DNA of 6,945 nucleotides, taken from Minisyncoccota bacterium (GTDB taxonomy: Bacteria > Patescibacteriota > Minisyncoccia > UBA6257 > GWB1-50-10). The first letter of the stretch is position 1. The number at the start of each line of letters is the position of its first letter. Positions 1-5,772 of the stretch are shown here, piece by piece. Below the pieces are notes generated by a model. It searched no databases, was not told the DNA's origin, and worked only from the letters and a program-made list of their open reading frames with translations. The position numbers and the translations under genes are program-made. Where the stretch lies: NCBI GenBank assembly GCA_020062265.1, contig JAGUWR010000027.1, positions 1 through 6,945 of the forward strand, in the 5' to 3' direction.

Positions 1-1
1 A

Positions 2-2023
2 CTTAAGAAACTAAGGAAGAAGACGGACACCGTGTACCTGGCAACCGATCCCGATCGGGAAGGTGAAGCAATTGCCTGGCACATTCAGGAGGCTTGCCGC
101 CTTGAAGAGCCGAAACGGATAGTGTTCCACGAGATTACGGAGCAGGCGGTGAAAGAAGCGATAGCCCACCCTCGCTTGATTGACCAAAACCTCCTGAAAG
201 CCCAAGAGGCGCGGCGCGTGCTTGACCGACTCTTCGGCTACGACCTCTCGAGCCTCATCTGGAAGAAAGTGCGCTACGGCCTCTCGGCAGGACGGGTTCA
301 GTCCCCCGCGCTCCGCATCCTTGTTGAACGGGAGCGCGAAATTCGCGCCTTTATCCCCGAAACCTACTGGGTCATCACGGGTACTTTCCTGACCAAGCAG
401 AACGACATTATTATCCTCACTTGCGCGAAAGAGCCCCACGACCAAACAGAAGTTGAAGCGATTCTTGCCGCAGCGAAGCGGCAGCCGTGGCAAATCATTG
501 AAGTGAAACAGACAGAAGCGAAACGCACGCCGCGTCCGCCTTTCATTACTTCCACACTCCAGCAAGCGGCGAGCGCGCGCCTCGGCTTCTCGCCCTCGCG
601 CACAATGTCCGTCGCTCAGCGCCTCTATGAACAAGGTTTTATCACCTATATGAGAACTGACAGCGTGAACTTGAGTAAGGAAGCGCTTTCTTTTATTTAC
701 CGGGAGATTGAAGCGACGTTTGGAAAAAAATACCTCCAGCCTCGCGTCTTCATCACTAAAAGCAAGACCGCCCAGGAAGCACACGAGGCAATTCGTCCTA
801 CCGAGATCGGCAACAACACTGCTGGTACAACCGAAGAACAAAAAAGACTCTATACCCTTATCCGCGAACGCACCCTGGCTTCACAGATGGCTGACGTAAG
901 ACTGCTTCGCACCACTATAACCGCAAATATCGACAGTGAAACGACAATCCCGAATTTTAACGCGACGGGGAGCGTCATCGCCTTCCCCGGCTGGCTTGCC
1001 GCTGATCCGCGCTCGCGCGGTGAAGAAACAGAACTTCCGAAAGTAACTAAAGGCGAGCCGCTCACCCTGAAGGATATCGCAAACAAGGAGAAACAAACCG
1101 AGCCGCCGCCGCGTTACACCGAGGCGGGCCTCGTGAAAGAACTTGAGAAGCGAGAGATCGGCCGACCCTCCACCTACGCGACCATAATCTTCACTCTCCT
1201 GAAACGCGGCTACGTGGGAAAAATCGGGAGGGTCTTGAAACCCACCGATACCGGCGAAGTAGTGTCGGGTTTTCTCGAAAAACATTTCGGAAACTACATC
1301 AGCGACTCATTCACAGCAGAAATGGAGAACGACCTGGATGAAATAGCCGCTGGTGAGCGCGACTATGCGAAAACGCTTAATGAGTTCTACGCGCCCTTCT
1401 CAAAAGATGTAAAGGCGAAGGAAAAAATAGAGAAAGCGACCACGCTCGGCGAGGCAGAACCGCATTTCAAGTGTCCCCTCTGCGGGTCACCTATGATAGT
1501 AAAGCTCAGCCGGACCGGAAAATTCTTAAGCTGCAAACAATTCCCTGAATGCTTGGGCGCAAGAAAAGCGGATGGCACTATTACGGAAACGCCGAAAGAA
1601 ATCGGCGAGAACTGCCCGGAATGTGGAACTAAAAGCAGAACCCCGCCTAAGGCGGGACAGACAGGGAAACTGGTAGAACGCGAGGGGCGTTTTGGAAAAT
1701 TCATCGCCTGTTCCAACTATCCGAAATGCAGATATATCAAACCAACAACTAATAACCAACAACAAATAACCGGGGTGAAGTGTCCTAAAGATGGGGGTGA
1801 GATAACCGAAAGACGAGGACGATTCGGCCTATTCTATAGCTGTGTAAACTACCCGAAATGCAAATTCATAATAAAATCAAAGCCTACGGGAAACGTCTGT
1901 AAAACCTGCGGCGCGCTTATGATGGAGGGCACGAAGACCATCCCCGAACGTTGCTCAAATAAAGCTTGCCCGGATCACAATCCCCATAAAAATGTTGCGG
2001 AAACGATTAAAAAGGACGCTTAG
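2..2023 (+). CDS. topA: DNA topoisomerase I (type IA), 5' end missing
   Basis: Type IA topoisomerase that relaxes negative supercoils by cutting one strand through a phosphotyrosine bond. The frame is open to the left edge, so the start and the first part of the Toprim domain lie outside; the GTG at 32 is an internal Val codon. Visible in order: Toprim motif DPDREGEAIAWH (about 47-82, acidic D-x-D-x-E metal site); HEIT and the QEARRVLDRLFGYDLS / LSAGRVQSPALR strand-binding segments; catalytic Tyr in ITYMRTDS (codon 647-649); AHEAIRPTE; and the REIGRPSTYATII segment. Four C-terminal Cys zinc ribbons follow (about 1472-1552, 1613-1729, 1781-1861, 1898-1969). Ribbon 3 reads CPKDGG, with Asp where a second Cys is usual. 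Ribbon 2 carries an in-frame palindromic insert (1642-1656), and the linker before ribbon 3 is a 14-bp tandem repeat. The catalytic half uses more C/G-ending codons than the zinc-ribbon half. It ends in TAG, 5 bp from the stop of map on the other strand. The family call is certain. Confidence 0.97.
   Translation, partial: LKKLRKKTDTVYLATDPDREGEAIAWHIQEACRLEEPKRIVFHEITEQAVKEAIAHPRLIDQNLLKAQEARRVLDRLFGYDLSSLIWKKVRYGLSAGRVQSPALRILVEREREIRAFIPETYWVITGTFLTKQNDIIILTCAKEPHDQTEVEAILAAAKRQPWQIIEVKQTEAKRTPRPPFITSTLQQAASARLGFSPSRTMSVAQRLYEQGFITYMRTDSVNLSKEALSFIYREIEATFGKKYLQPRVFITKSKTAQEAHEAIRPTEIGNNTAGTTEEQKRLYTLIRERTLASQMADVRLLRTTITANIDSETTIPNFNATGSVIAFPGWLAADPRSRGEETELPKVTKGEPLTLKDIANKEKQTEPPPRYTEAGLVKELEKREIGRPSTYATIIFTLLKRGYVGKIGRVLKPTDTGEVVSGFLEKHFGNYISDSFTAEMENDLDEIAAGERDYAKTLNEFYAPFSKDVKAKEKIEKATTLGEAEPHFKCPLCGSPMIVKLSRTGKFLSCKQFPECLGARKADGTITETPKEIGENCPECGTKSRTPPKAGQTGKLVEREGRFGKFIACSNYPKCRYIKPTTNNQQQITGVKCPKDGGEITERRGRFGLFYSCVNYPKCKFIIKSKPTGNVCKTCGALMMEGTKTIPERCSNKACPDHNPHKNVAETIKKDA
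1642..1656. repeat. G+C-rich palindrome inserted in frame in topA
   Basis: Perfect 7-bp inverted repeat CCCGCCT-A-AGGCGGG. It lies in zinc ribbon 2 between the first Cys pair (1613-1624) and the conserved GRFGKF stretch. The codons around it add about a dozen residues (roughly KSRTPPKAGQTG) that ribbon 3 lacks at the same place. The same arms occur in adk at 3167-3197. Calling it an inserted element is inference from the shared arms and the extra residues. Confidence 0.6.
1741..1771. repeat. 14-bp tandem repeat coding the linker between zinc ribbons 2 and 3 of topA
   Basis: Two adjacent copies, ACCAACAACTAATA (1741-1754) and ACCAACAACAAATA (1755-1768), match at 13 of 14 positions and are followed by a partial ACC. 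They encode the low-complexity linker PTTNNQQQITG. The sequence resembles the short-repeat spacers at the gene junctions further right, here read as protein. Copy number may vary between strains by slippage (inference). Confidence 0.65.
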
Positions 2024-2030
2024 CGCCCTT
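2009..2030 (-). terminator. Probable intrinsic terminator of the rplF-map operon
   Basis: On the minus strand AAGGGCGC-TAA-GCGTCCTT forms an 8-bp stem (one G-U pair) with a 3-nt loop at 2030-2012. Five T begin in the stem (2013-2009), then AA. The hairpin covers the map stop codon and the topA stop codon. On the plus strand only two T follow the stem, so it should work mainly for the minus-strand operon. The 3-nt loop and short U-run make it a modest terminator. Confidence 0.55.
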
Positions 2031-2790
2031 AAAAAGGAGTAAGGACTTCCGGACTAGTTTTGGTAATGGCAATAGTTTTCTCAAAATGGGCGCTTAAACT
2101 GCCGTCTTTGGTGGCATAGCTCTCATCGTCTAATTGTTTTATTTCCGGCGAGCCGGCGCTAATCATCGGTTCAATGGCAAGAACCATCCCGGGCTTTAAC
2201 TCCATCCCTTTTCCTTTTTCTCCATAATTGTAAACAATAGGTTCCTCGTGTAATGAAAAACCAACGCCGTGGCCAGTTAAACCTCTTATCACTTTAAAGC
2301 AATGAGCTGACACGTATTGTTCAATCGCCCAACCAATGTCGCCTAAATGGTTGCCGGGCAAACAAACTTCTATCGCCTGCTCAAGGGCTCCTTTGACTGT
2401 CTTAATAAGCTCGGCTGCTTGACTGGAAATTTCCCCTATTCCTAAGGTTACCGCGCCATCGGTAAAATAACTTTTATAGTCAATACCGAAATCTATTTTT
2501 AAAATATCTCCGTCCTTCAAAATATAATCCGATGGCGGACCATGGACAATCTGATTATTCACCGAAGTGCAGATTGCCGCCGGATATGGCTGGAGAGCGC
2601 CGTTGGGTTTGTAACCAAGAAAGGACGGTTTGGCGCCGCACTCTTCAATCAGCTTCCGGGCGCGAGCGTCAAGCGATTTCAGACTAACGCCGGGCTTGGT
2701 TTCAGCGGCGAGCGTTTTAAGAACATAAATCAAAACCCCACCTGACTGCCGCAGCATCTCGAGATCATTTTTATTCTTCAAACAAACCAT
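2029..2790 (-). CDS. map: Methionine aminopeptidase, type I
   Basis: Cytosolic metalloprotease that removes the initiator methionine from nascent proteins. The 253 residues match the short type Ia form, with no N-terminal extension and no type II insert. The five metal ligands can be placed from their motifs: Asp100 (KIDFG), Asp111 (FTDGA), His174 (GHGVG), Glu207 (AIEPM) and Glu237 (HFEKT). His83 (IVHG) and His181 (SLHE) fit the substrate-binding histidines. The ATG overlaps the adk stop by one base (TAATG), so translation is probably coupled to adk, and there is no Shine-Dalgarno of its own. The secY-adk-map order is classical, but the operon stops here: no infA or rpmJ follows, and the next gene is topA on the other strand. 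Confidence 0.97.
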   Translation of the reverse strand: MVCLKNKNDLEMLRQSGGVLIYVLKTLAAETKPGVSLKSLDARARKLIEECGAKPSFLGYKPNGALQPYPAAICTSVNNQIVHGPPSDYILKDGDILKIDFGIDYKSYFTDGAVTLGIGEISSQAAELIKTVKGALEQAIEVCLPGNHLGDIGWAIEQYVSAHCFKVIRGLTGHGVGFSLHEEPIVYNYGEKGKGMELKPGMVLAIEPMISAGSPEIKQLDDESYATKDGSLSAHFEKTIAITKTSPEVLTPF

Positions 2791-3509
2791 TACCGCAACT
2801 TAATTTTCTTCACAATTTGCCGGTGGACTTTATAAGGCAGGGGTTTACCGTCAATTTCAAAAATTTTAATGCCGATTTTTTTGGCTTTTTTTAAAATCGG
2901 AAAAGTCCGGTCGCGGTATTCTTTTAGACGGATTTTAATCACCGAGGCCTTGTCTAAAGTTCTGGTACGCATCGGTCCGCCGCAAAAAAGACAGCGCGGC
3001 GACGGATTGCCTCTCATCGCCGGCAGGCCACAAACCGAACAAACCCGCCGAATCTGATTCCGACCGGTTGAAACCGACGGCGGAATCAATAAATGAATAA
3101 TAAAAATATTTTCCCTGCCAAAAAGTTTTAACAAAATTTCGAAAAGACCTTTTGTTTTTCTACCTACCCGCCTTCGTCTTGGCGAAGTCAAGGCGGGCGG
3201 GTCGCCAAAAGCCTCAAAAAGAGTCCGCGGTGAACCGCTGAAAACAGCGCTGTTGCCGGTTTTGGCAATTTTTAAAGCGGCGGCCCGGGAAATTTTAATA
3301 ATCCAGGCAGGGGTCATCAGTTTACCGGTGTTAAAATTGACTTGCTCTCGTTTTAAAATCTTGTTCTTCTCCGCTTCCGGAGAATGAACTAATCGCTCAA
3401 CATAACGGCCGGTGTCAAAATGAATAAAATCAAAATTCCGTTCCAAAAGTTCGGCTTGGGTACCTTTGCCTGCCCCCGGCGGCCCGTAAATTATGACTGC
3501 TTTTGCCAT
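2790..3509 (-). CDS. adk: Adenylate kinase (divergent, four-Cys LID, with a palindrome-coded insert)
   Basis: Nucleoside monophosphate kinase, most likely AMP + ATP = 2 ADP, cytosolic. The P-loop GPPGAGKGT is at residues 9-17. The AMP side is unusual: the common STGDxxR reads FDTGRYVER (31-39), so the Asp is Arg and the Arg expected at the AMP phosphate is Glu; the later GFPRT reads GSPRT (92-96), keeping its Arg. The LID is a zinc type, with Cys157/Cys160 and Cys173/Cys176. The tail YRDRTFPI...IFEIDG is typical of Adk. Residues 103-120 (DPPALTSPRRRRVGRKTK) look like an insert before the GLFEILLKLF helix, coded by a G+C-rich palindrome. The 239 residues slightly exceed the usual 210-220, about as expected from the insert. 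No Shine-Dalgarno precedes the ATG; an AT hairpin fills the gap from secY. The position between secY and map supports Adk over other NMP kinases. Confidence 0.9.
   Translation of the reverse strand: MAKAVIIYGPPGAGKGTQAELLERNFDFIHFDTGRYVERLVHSPEAEKNKILKREQVNFNTGKLMTPAWIIKISRAAALKIAKTGNSAVFSGSPRTLFEAFGDPPALTSPRRRRVGRKTKGLFEILLKLFGRENIFIIHLLIPPSVSTGRNQIRRVCSVCGLPAMRGNPSPRCLFCGGPMRTRTLDKASVIKIRLKEYRDRTFPILKKAKKIGIKIFEIDGKPLPYKVHRQIVKKIKLR
3167..3197. repeat. G+C-rich palindromic element inserted in frame in adk
   Basis: Arms CCCGCCTT (3167-3174) and AAGGCGGG (3190-3197) are perfect inverted repeats around a 15-nt centre. An alternative inner pairing, CTTCG (3172-3176) with CGAAG (3183-3187), is also possible. 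It codes residues 105-115 of Adk, an Arg-rich PALTSPRRRRV stretch unlike the flanking sequence. It stands out in base composition from the A+T-rich gene around it. The arms match the palindrome in topA at 1642-1656. This suggests one dispersed family; insertion rather than chance is inference. Confidence 0.65.
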
Positions 3510-3515
3510 AATTTT

Positions 3516-3542
3516 ATAAATTTTGGAGGTAATAAAATTTAT
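3516..3542 (-). promoter_or_regulatory. AT-rich hairpin before adk with an anti-Shine-Dalgarno loop
   Basis: In the 58-bp secY-adk gap, 9-bp perfect arms ATAAATTTT (3516-3524) and AAAATTTAT (3534-3542) enclose a 9-nt loop. On the minus-strand transcript the loop reads ATTACCTCC. That contains ACCUCC, the core of the 16S rRNA anti-Shine-Dalgarno, not a ribosome-binding site. No U-run follows, so it is not a normal terminator. A role in translation or RNA processing is inference. Confidence 0.4.
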
Positions 3543-3567
3543 CTAAAATAATGAGCGCCCCGCACCT

Positions 3568-4839
3568 TTAAAATATTCCCTCATATTCGCGAACAGTCAG
3601 TTGGGATTCAATTTGTTTCATAACTTCAAGAACCACTGCCACAACAATAAGTAAAGCCGTCCCGCCGATGGTAAGAATTTGGACGCCGGTGAAAATTTGG
3701 GTAATATTCGGCAGAATGGCAATGCTGCCCAAAAATAGCGCGCCAAAAAACGTTGTCCGGTGAACAACGCGGGCAATCACCTCGGCCGTGGACTGGCCGG
3801 GCCGAGTGCCGGGGATAAAGGCCCCGCTCCGTTGGAGATTTTTAGCGATTTCTTTGGGATCAAAGGTGACGGCGGTATAAAAATAAGCGAAAACCACGAC
3901 GAGGGCAAAATAAATGACGCTATAAATAAAGATATTATTAAAGATATTGCTCACAATCTCATTAAGACGGATGGAAAGTGATTGGGAAAAGACCGAAGTC
4001 ATCTGAGCTATAAACTGAGGGAAAAGAAGAATGGAAATGGCAAAAATAATGGGAATGACGCCGGCCTGATTCACTTTGAGCGGAAGATAAGTGGAAACGC
4101 CGCCGTAGAGTTTAATCCCCCGCACCTGCTTGGCATAAGAGATCGGAATCTTCCGCTCGCCCTCGTTCACAAAAACCACGCCGGCGATGACGAAAATGGC
4201 GAGAACGGCAAAAGCGACGTAAGTGGAAATAACCTCGGGGGTGTAAGTAGCAATCGCTGAAGTTATTACCTGGGGGATACTGCTGACAATGCCGGCAAAA
4301 ATAATAAGAGAAATGCCGTTGCCGATTTTATATTCTGAAATGAGTTCACCGATCCACATAAGGAAAATACTCCCCGCCGTTATCACAATGACGTTAGCAA
4401 GAATATTTAGAAGCGATAAAGAAACTAAGACTTCTTGGGATACGAGCAGGTTAAGAAAGCCGTAGGCCTGGAGCGCCGCCAAGGGCACGGTAAGATAGCG
4501 GGAAGCGCGGTTGAATTTAGCTCTGCCGACCGGTCCCTCTTCATAATAGTAGCTCTTGAGTTTGGGCGAAACAATGGTGAGAAGCTGCATAATAATGGTC
4601 GCGGTAATATAAGGACCGAGGCCGAGCATCATAATGGAAAGGTTATCAAAACCGCCGCCGGCAAAGATATTAAGAAACCCAAAAAGTTGACTTGAAGAAA
4701 GAAACTCCTGGAGACGGGCAGGGTCAATACCAGGGATGGGAATAGCGGCAAAAAGTCGGAAAACAACCAACAAAAAAGCCACTATTAGGATTTTCTTGCG
4801 CAAATCCGGGATTTTGAAAATAAGAAGGAGTTTTTGCAT
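3568..4839 (-). CDS. secY: Preprotein translocase subunit SecY
   Basis: Pore-forming subunit of the SecYEG channel in the cytoplasmic membrane, which moves unfolded proteins across or into it. The 423 residues fit the usual 420-440. Ten hydrophobic segments can be placed: about 16-36, 66-90, 115-133, 143-167, 174-194, 205-225, 258-280, 302-324, 364-383 and 388-408. Family motifs are present: KIGNGISLIIF (171-181), FVNEGERKIPISYAKQ in the ribosome- and SecA-contacting loop (223-238), YLPLKVNQAGVIPIIFA (251-267) and FIPGTRPGQST (341-351). Short polar MQKLLLIFKIPDLRKK start, typical for SecY. It follows rplO as in the classical spc order. The ATG lies at the end of a 9-bp tandem repeat with no Shine-Dalgarno. 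No truncation seen. Confidence 0.98.
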   Translation of the reverse strand: MQKLLLIFKIPDLRKKILIVAFLLVVFRLFAAIPIPGIDPARLQEFLSSSQLFGFLNIFAGGGFDNLSIMMLGLGPYITATIIMQLLTIVSPKLKSYYYEEGPVGRAKFNRASRYLTVPLAALQAYGFLNLLVSQEVLVSLSLLNILANVIVITAGSIFLMWIGELISEYKIGNGISLIIFAGIVSSIPQVITSAIATYTPEVISTYVAFAVLAIFVIAGVVFVNEGERKIPISYAKQVRGIKLYGGVSTYLPLKVNQAGVIPIIFAISILLFPQFIAQMTSVFSQSLSIRLNEIVSNIFNNIFIYSVIYFALVVVFAYFYTAVTFDPKEIAKNLQRSGAFIPGTRPGQSTAEVIARVVHRTTFFGALFLGSIAILPNITQIFTGVQILTIGGTALLIVVAVVLEVMKQIESQLTVREYEGIF

Positions 4840-4874
4840 ATTTTTGACCTATTTGACCTATTGGACTTATTGGA
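4839..4874 (-). repeat. 9-bp tandem repeat at the rplO-secY junction, with three in-frame stop codons
   Basis: Read on the minus strand, four adjacent units are TCCAATAAG, TCCAATAGG, TCAAATAGG and a degenerate TCAAAAATA. They run from the last codons of rplO into the first base of the secY ATG. Because the unit is three codons long, each of the first three puts a stop in the rplO frame: TAA (4867-4869), TAG (4858-4860) and TAG (4849-4851). This makes rplO termination redundant and also supplies the spacer. Confidence 0.75.
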
Positions 4875-5286
4875 TACGGCCGCCGGCTTTTTCTATTTTC
4901 TCCCTTGCTTTCTGTGAAACCTCCAATCCTTTCAACTCAATCGATTTTCTAATCTCACCGCCGCCAAGAATTTTAATCCGCTGGCTAAGTTTTTTAATAA
5001 CGCCCCTTTTAAGAAGAAATTCTTTATCAATAATAGTTTCACTGAAACGTTTATCTAACTCACCAACATTAATAACCAAGGGTTTGGGACGAATCGGTTT
5101 ATTCTTGACACCGCGCAGTTTGGGTAATTTTTGAATGATATCACGTTCGGCCGGTCTAATACGATGGCCGGCTCTTGACCGTTGGCCTTTTTGACCACGG
5201 CCGGAATAAGTACCGCGCTTGCCGCCGCGACCAACTCTTTTTTTCTTTTTTCTTTTCAGATTAGATTGTAGTTGATGAAGTTGCAT
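4867..5286 (-). CDS. rplO: Large-subunit ribosomal protein L15 (uL15)
   Basis: Binds 23S rRNA late in large-subunit assembly. The 139 residues are close to the usual 144-150. It starts MQLHQL, followed by a very basic tail (KRKKKKRVGRGG, 11-22) and the SGRGQKGQRSRAG rRNA-binding stretch (28-40). The following segment, RIRPAERDIIQKLPKLRG (42-59), replaces the common GGQxPLxRRLPKRGF and is variant. The C-terminal half has the family pattern VINVGELDKRF and ILGGGEI...LKGLEVSQKAREKIEKAGG. The poly-Lys codons form a long minus-strand purine run (5230-5256). The gene directly follows rpsE with a 15-bp spacer, so rpmD (uL30), normally between them, is missing. No Shine-Dalgarno; the ATG abuts an AT hairpin. 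Confidence 0.96.
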   Translation of the reverse strand: MQLHQLQSNLKRKKKKRVGRGGKRGTYSGRGQKGQRSRAGHRIRPAERDIIQKLPKLRGVKNKPIRPKPLVINVGELDKRFSETIIDKEFLLKRGVIKKLSQRIKILGGGEIRKSIELKGLEVSQKAREKIEKAGGRIQ

Positions 5287-5312
5287 ATAACTTGTTATAA
5301 GTTATTTGTTAT
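5287..5312 (-). repeat. 7-bp tandem repeat and AT hairpin at the rpsE-rplO junction
   Basis: On the minus strand three units, ATAACAA, ATAACTT and ATAACAA (5312-5292), run from the last rpsE codons through its stop into the spacer. The same bases form a perfect 7-bp stem, ATAACTT (5287-5293) with AAGTTAT (5299-5305) around GTTAT. It ends right next to the rplO ATG (5286-5284) and includes the rpsE stop. It may tune rplO initiation, opened by ribosomes finishing rpsE; this role is inference. Confidence 0.5.
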
Positions 5313-5772
5313 CAGTTTTAAGTTTCTTCAACGCTTCCAGCGCCGCCATCGCATTGGTTAATTTGTTAGTGGTCCGGCCCATCTGCTTTGCCGAAACATC
5401 TCGGACGCCGGCTAGCTCTAACACTGCTCGCGCTCCGCCGCCGGCAATAAGACCATGACCGGGGCGGGCCGGCTTGAAACGAACTCTAGCTGCGCTGTAC
5501 TTTGCGTCAACATCATGAGGAATAGTCCGACCATCCTTCAACGGCACAAAAACTAGGCACTTCTGGGCCTGACGGCGGGCTTTTGCTATTGCTGAAGCCA
5601 CATCAAGACCTTTTGCGGTCACCACACCAACTCTTCCTTTGAGGTCGCCGATAACTACCGTCGCCCGAAAACTAAAACGCTTGCCGCCGGCGACGACGCG
5701 AGTTACCCGGCGCAAATCAATCACTTTATCCTGAAACTCGCTTGTTTTTTTTCCGGTTTTCGTTATTGTCAT
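5302..5772 (-). CDS. rpsE: Small-subunit ribosomal protein S5 (uS5)
   Basis: Part of the 30S subunit near the mRNA entry channel, with a role in decoding accuracy. The 156 residues are slightly shorter than the E. coli protein (167). The N-terminal double-stranded-RNA-binding fold is marked by DKVIDLRRVTRVVAGGKRF (15-33), which includes the family's VxRVxKGGRxxxF-like pattern with Ala for Lys, and by VVIGDLKGRVGV (39-50). The C-terminal S5 domain shows RPGHGLIAGGGARAVLELAGVRD (103-125), then the TTNKLTNAMAALEAL tail (134-148). Its ATG overlaps the rplR stop by four bases (ATGA), so it is probably translated by coupling. A weak purine stretch (GAAAGGG) lies upstream but is not well spaced. uL30 is missing downstream. 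Confidence 0.97.
   Translation of the reverse strand: MTITKTGKKTSEFQDKVIDLRRVTRVVAGGKRFSFRATVVIGDLKGRVGVVTAKGLDVASAIAKARRQAQKCLVFVPLKDGRTIPHDVDAKYSAARVRFKPARPGHGLIAGGGARAVLELAGVRDVSAKQMGRTTNKLTNAMAALEALKKLKTDNK

Noticed and set aside
11..841. A 276-codon open frame on the minus strand inside topA
   Set aside because: It lies fully antisense to the conserved Toprim and catalytic parts of topA, has no family features, and is explained by the codon bias of the real gene.
1781..1861. Broken third zinc ribbon in topA (CPKDGG, one Cys missing)
   Set aside because: The other three Cys and the GRFG...NYPKC core are intact, and degenerate ribbons are common in TopA tails, so this is noted as a variant rather than damage.
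3525..3553. GGAGGT at 3525-3530 as a ribosome site for a plus-strand gene with ATG at 3551
   Set aside because: The spacing to the ATG is about 20 bases, too long, and the frame that follows is the reverse of secY.
5230..5256. Long A/G run in rplO as a programmed slippage site
   Set aside because: It simply encodes the Lys/Arg-rich tail typical of L15, the frame is intact, and no alternative frame of interest follows.
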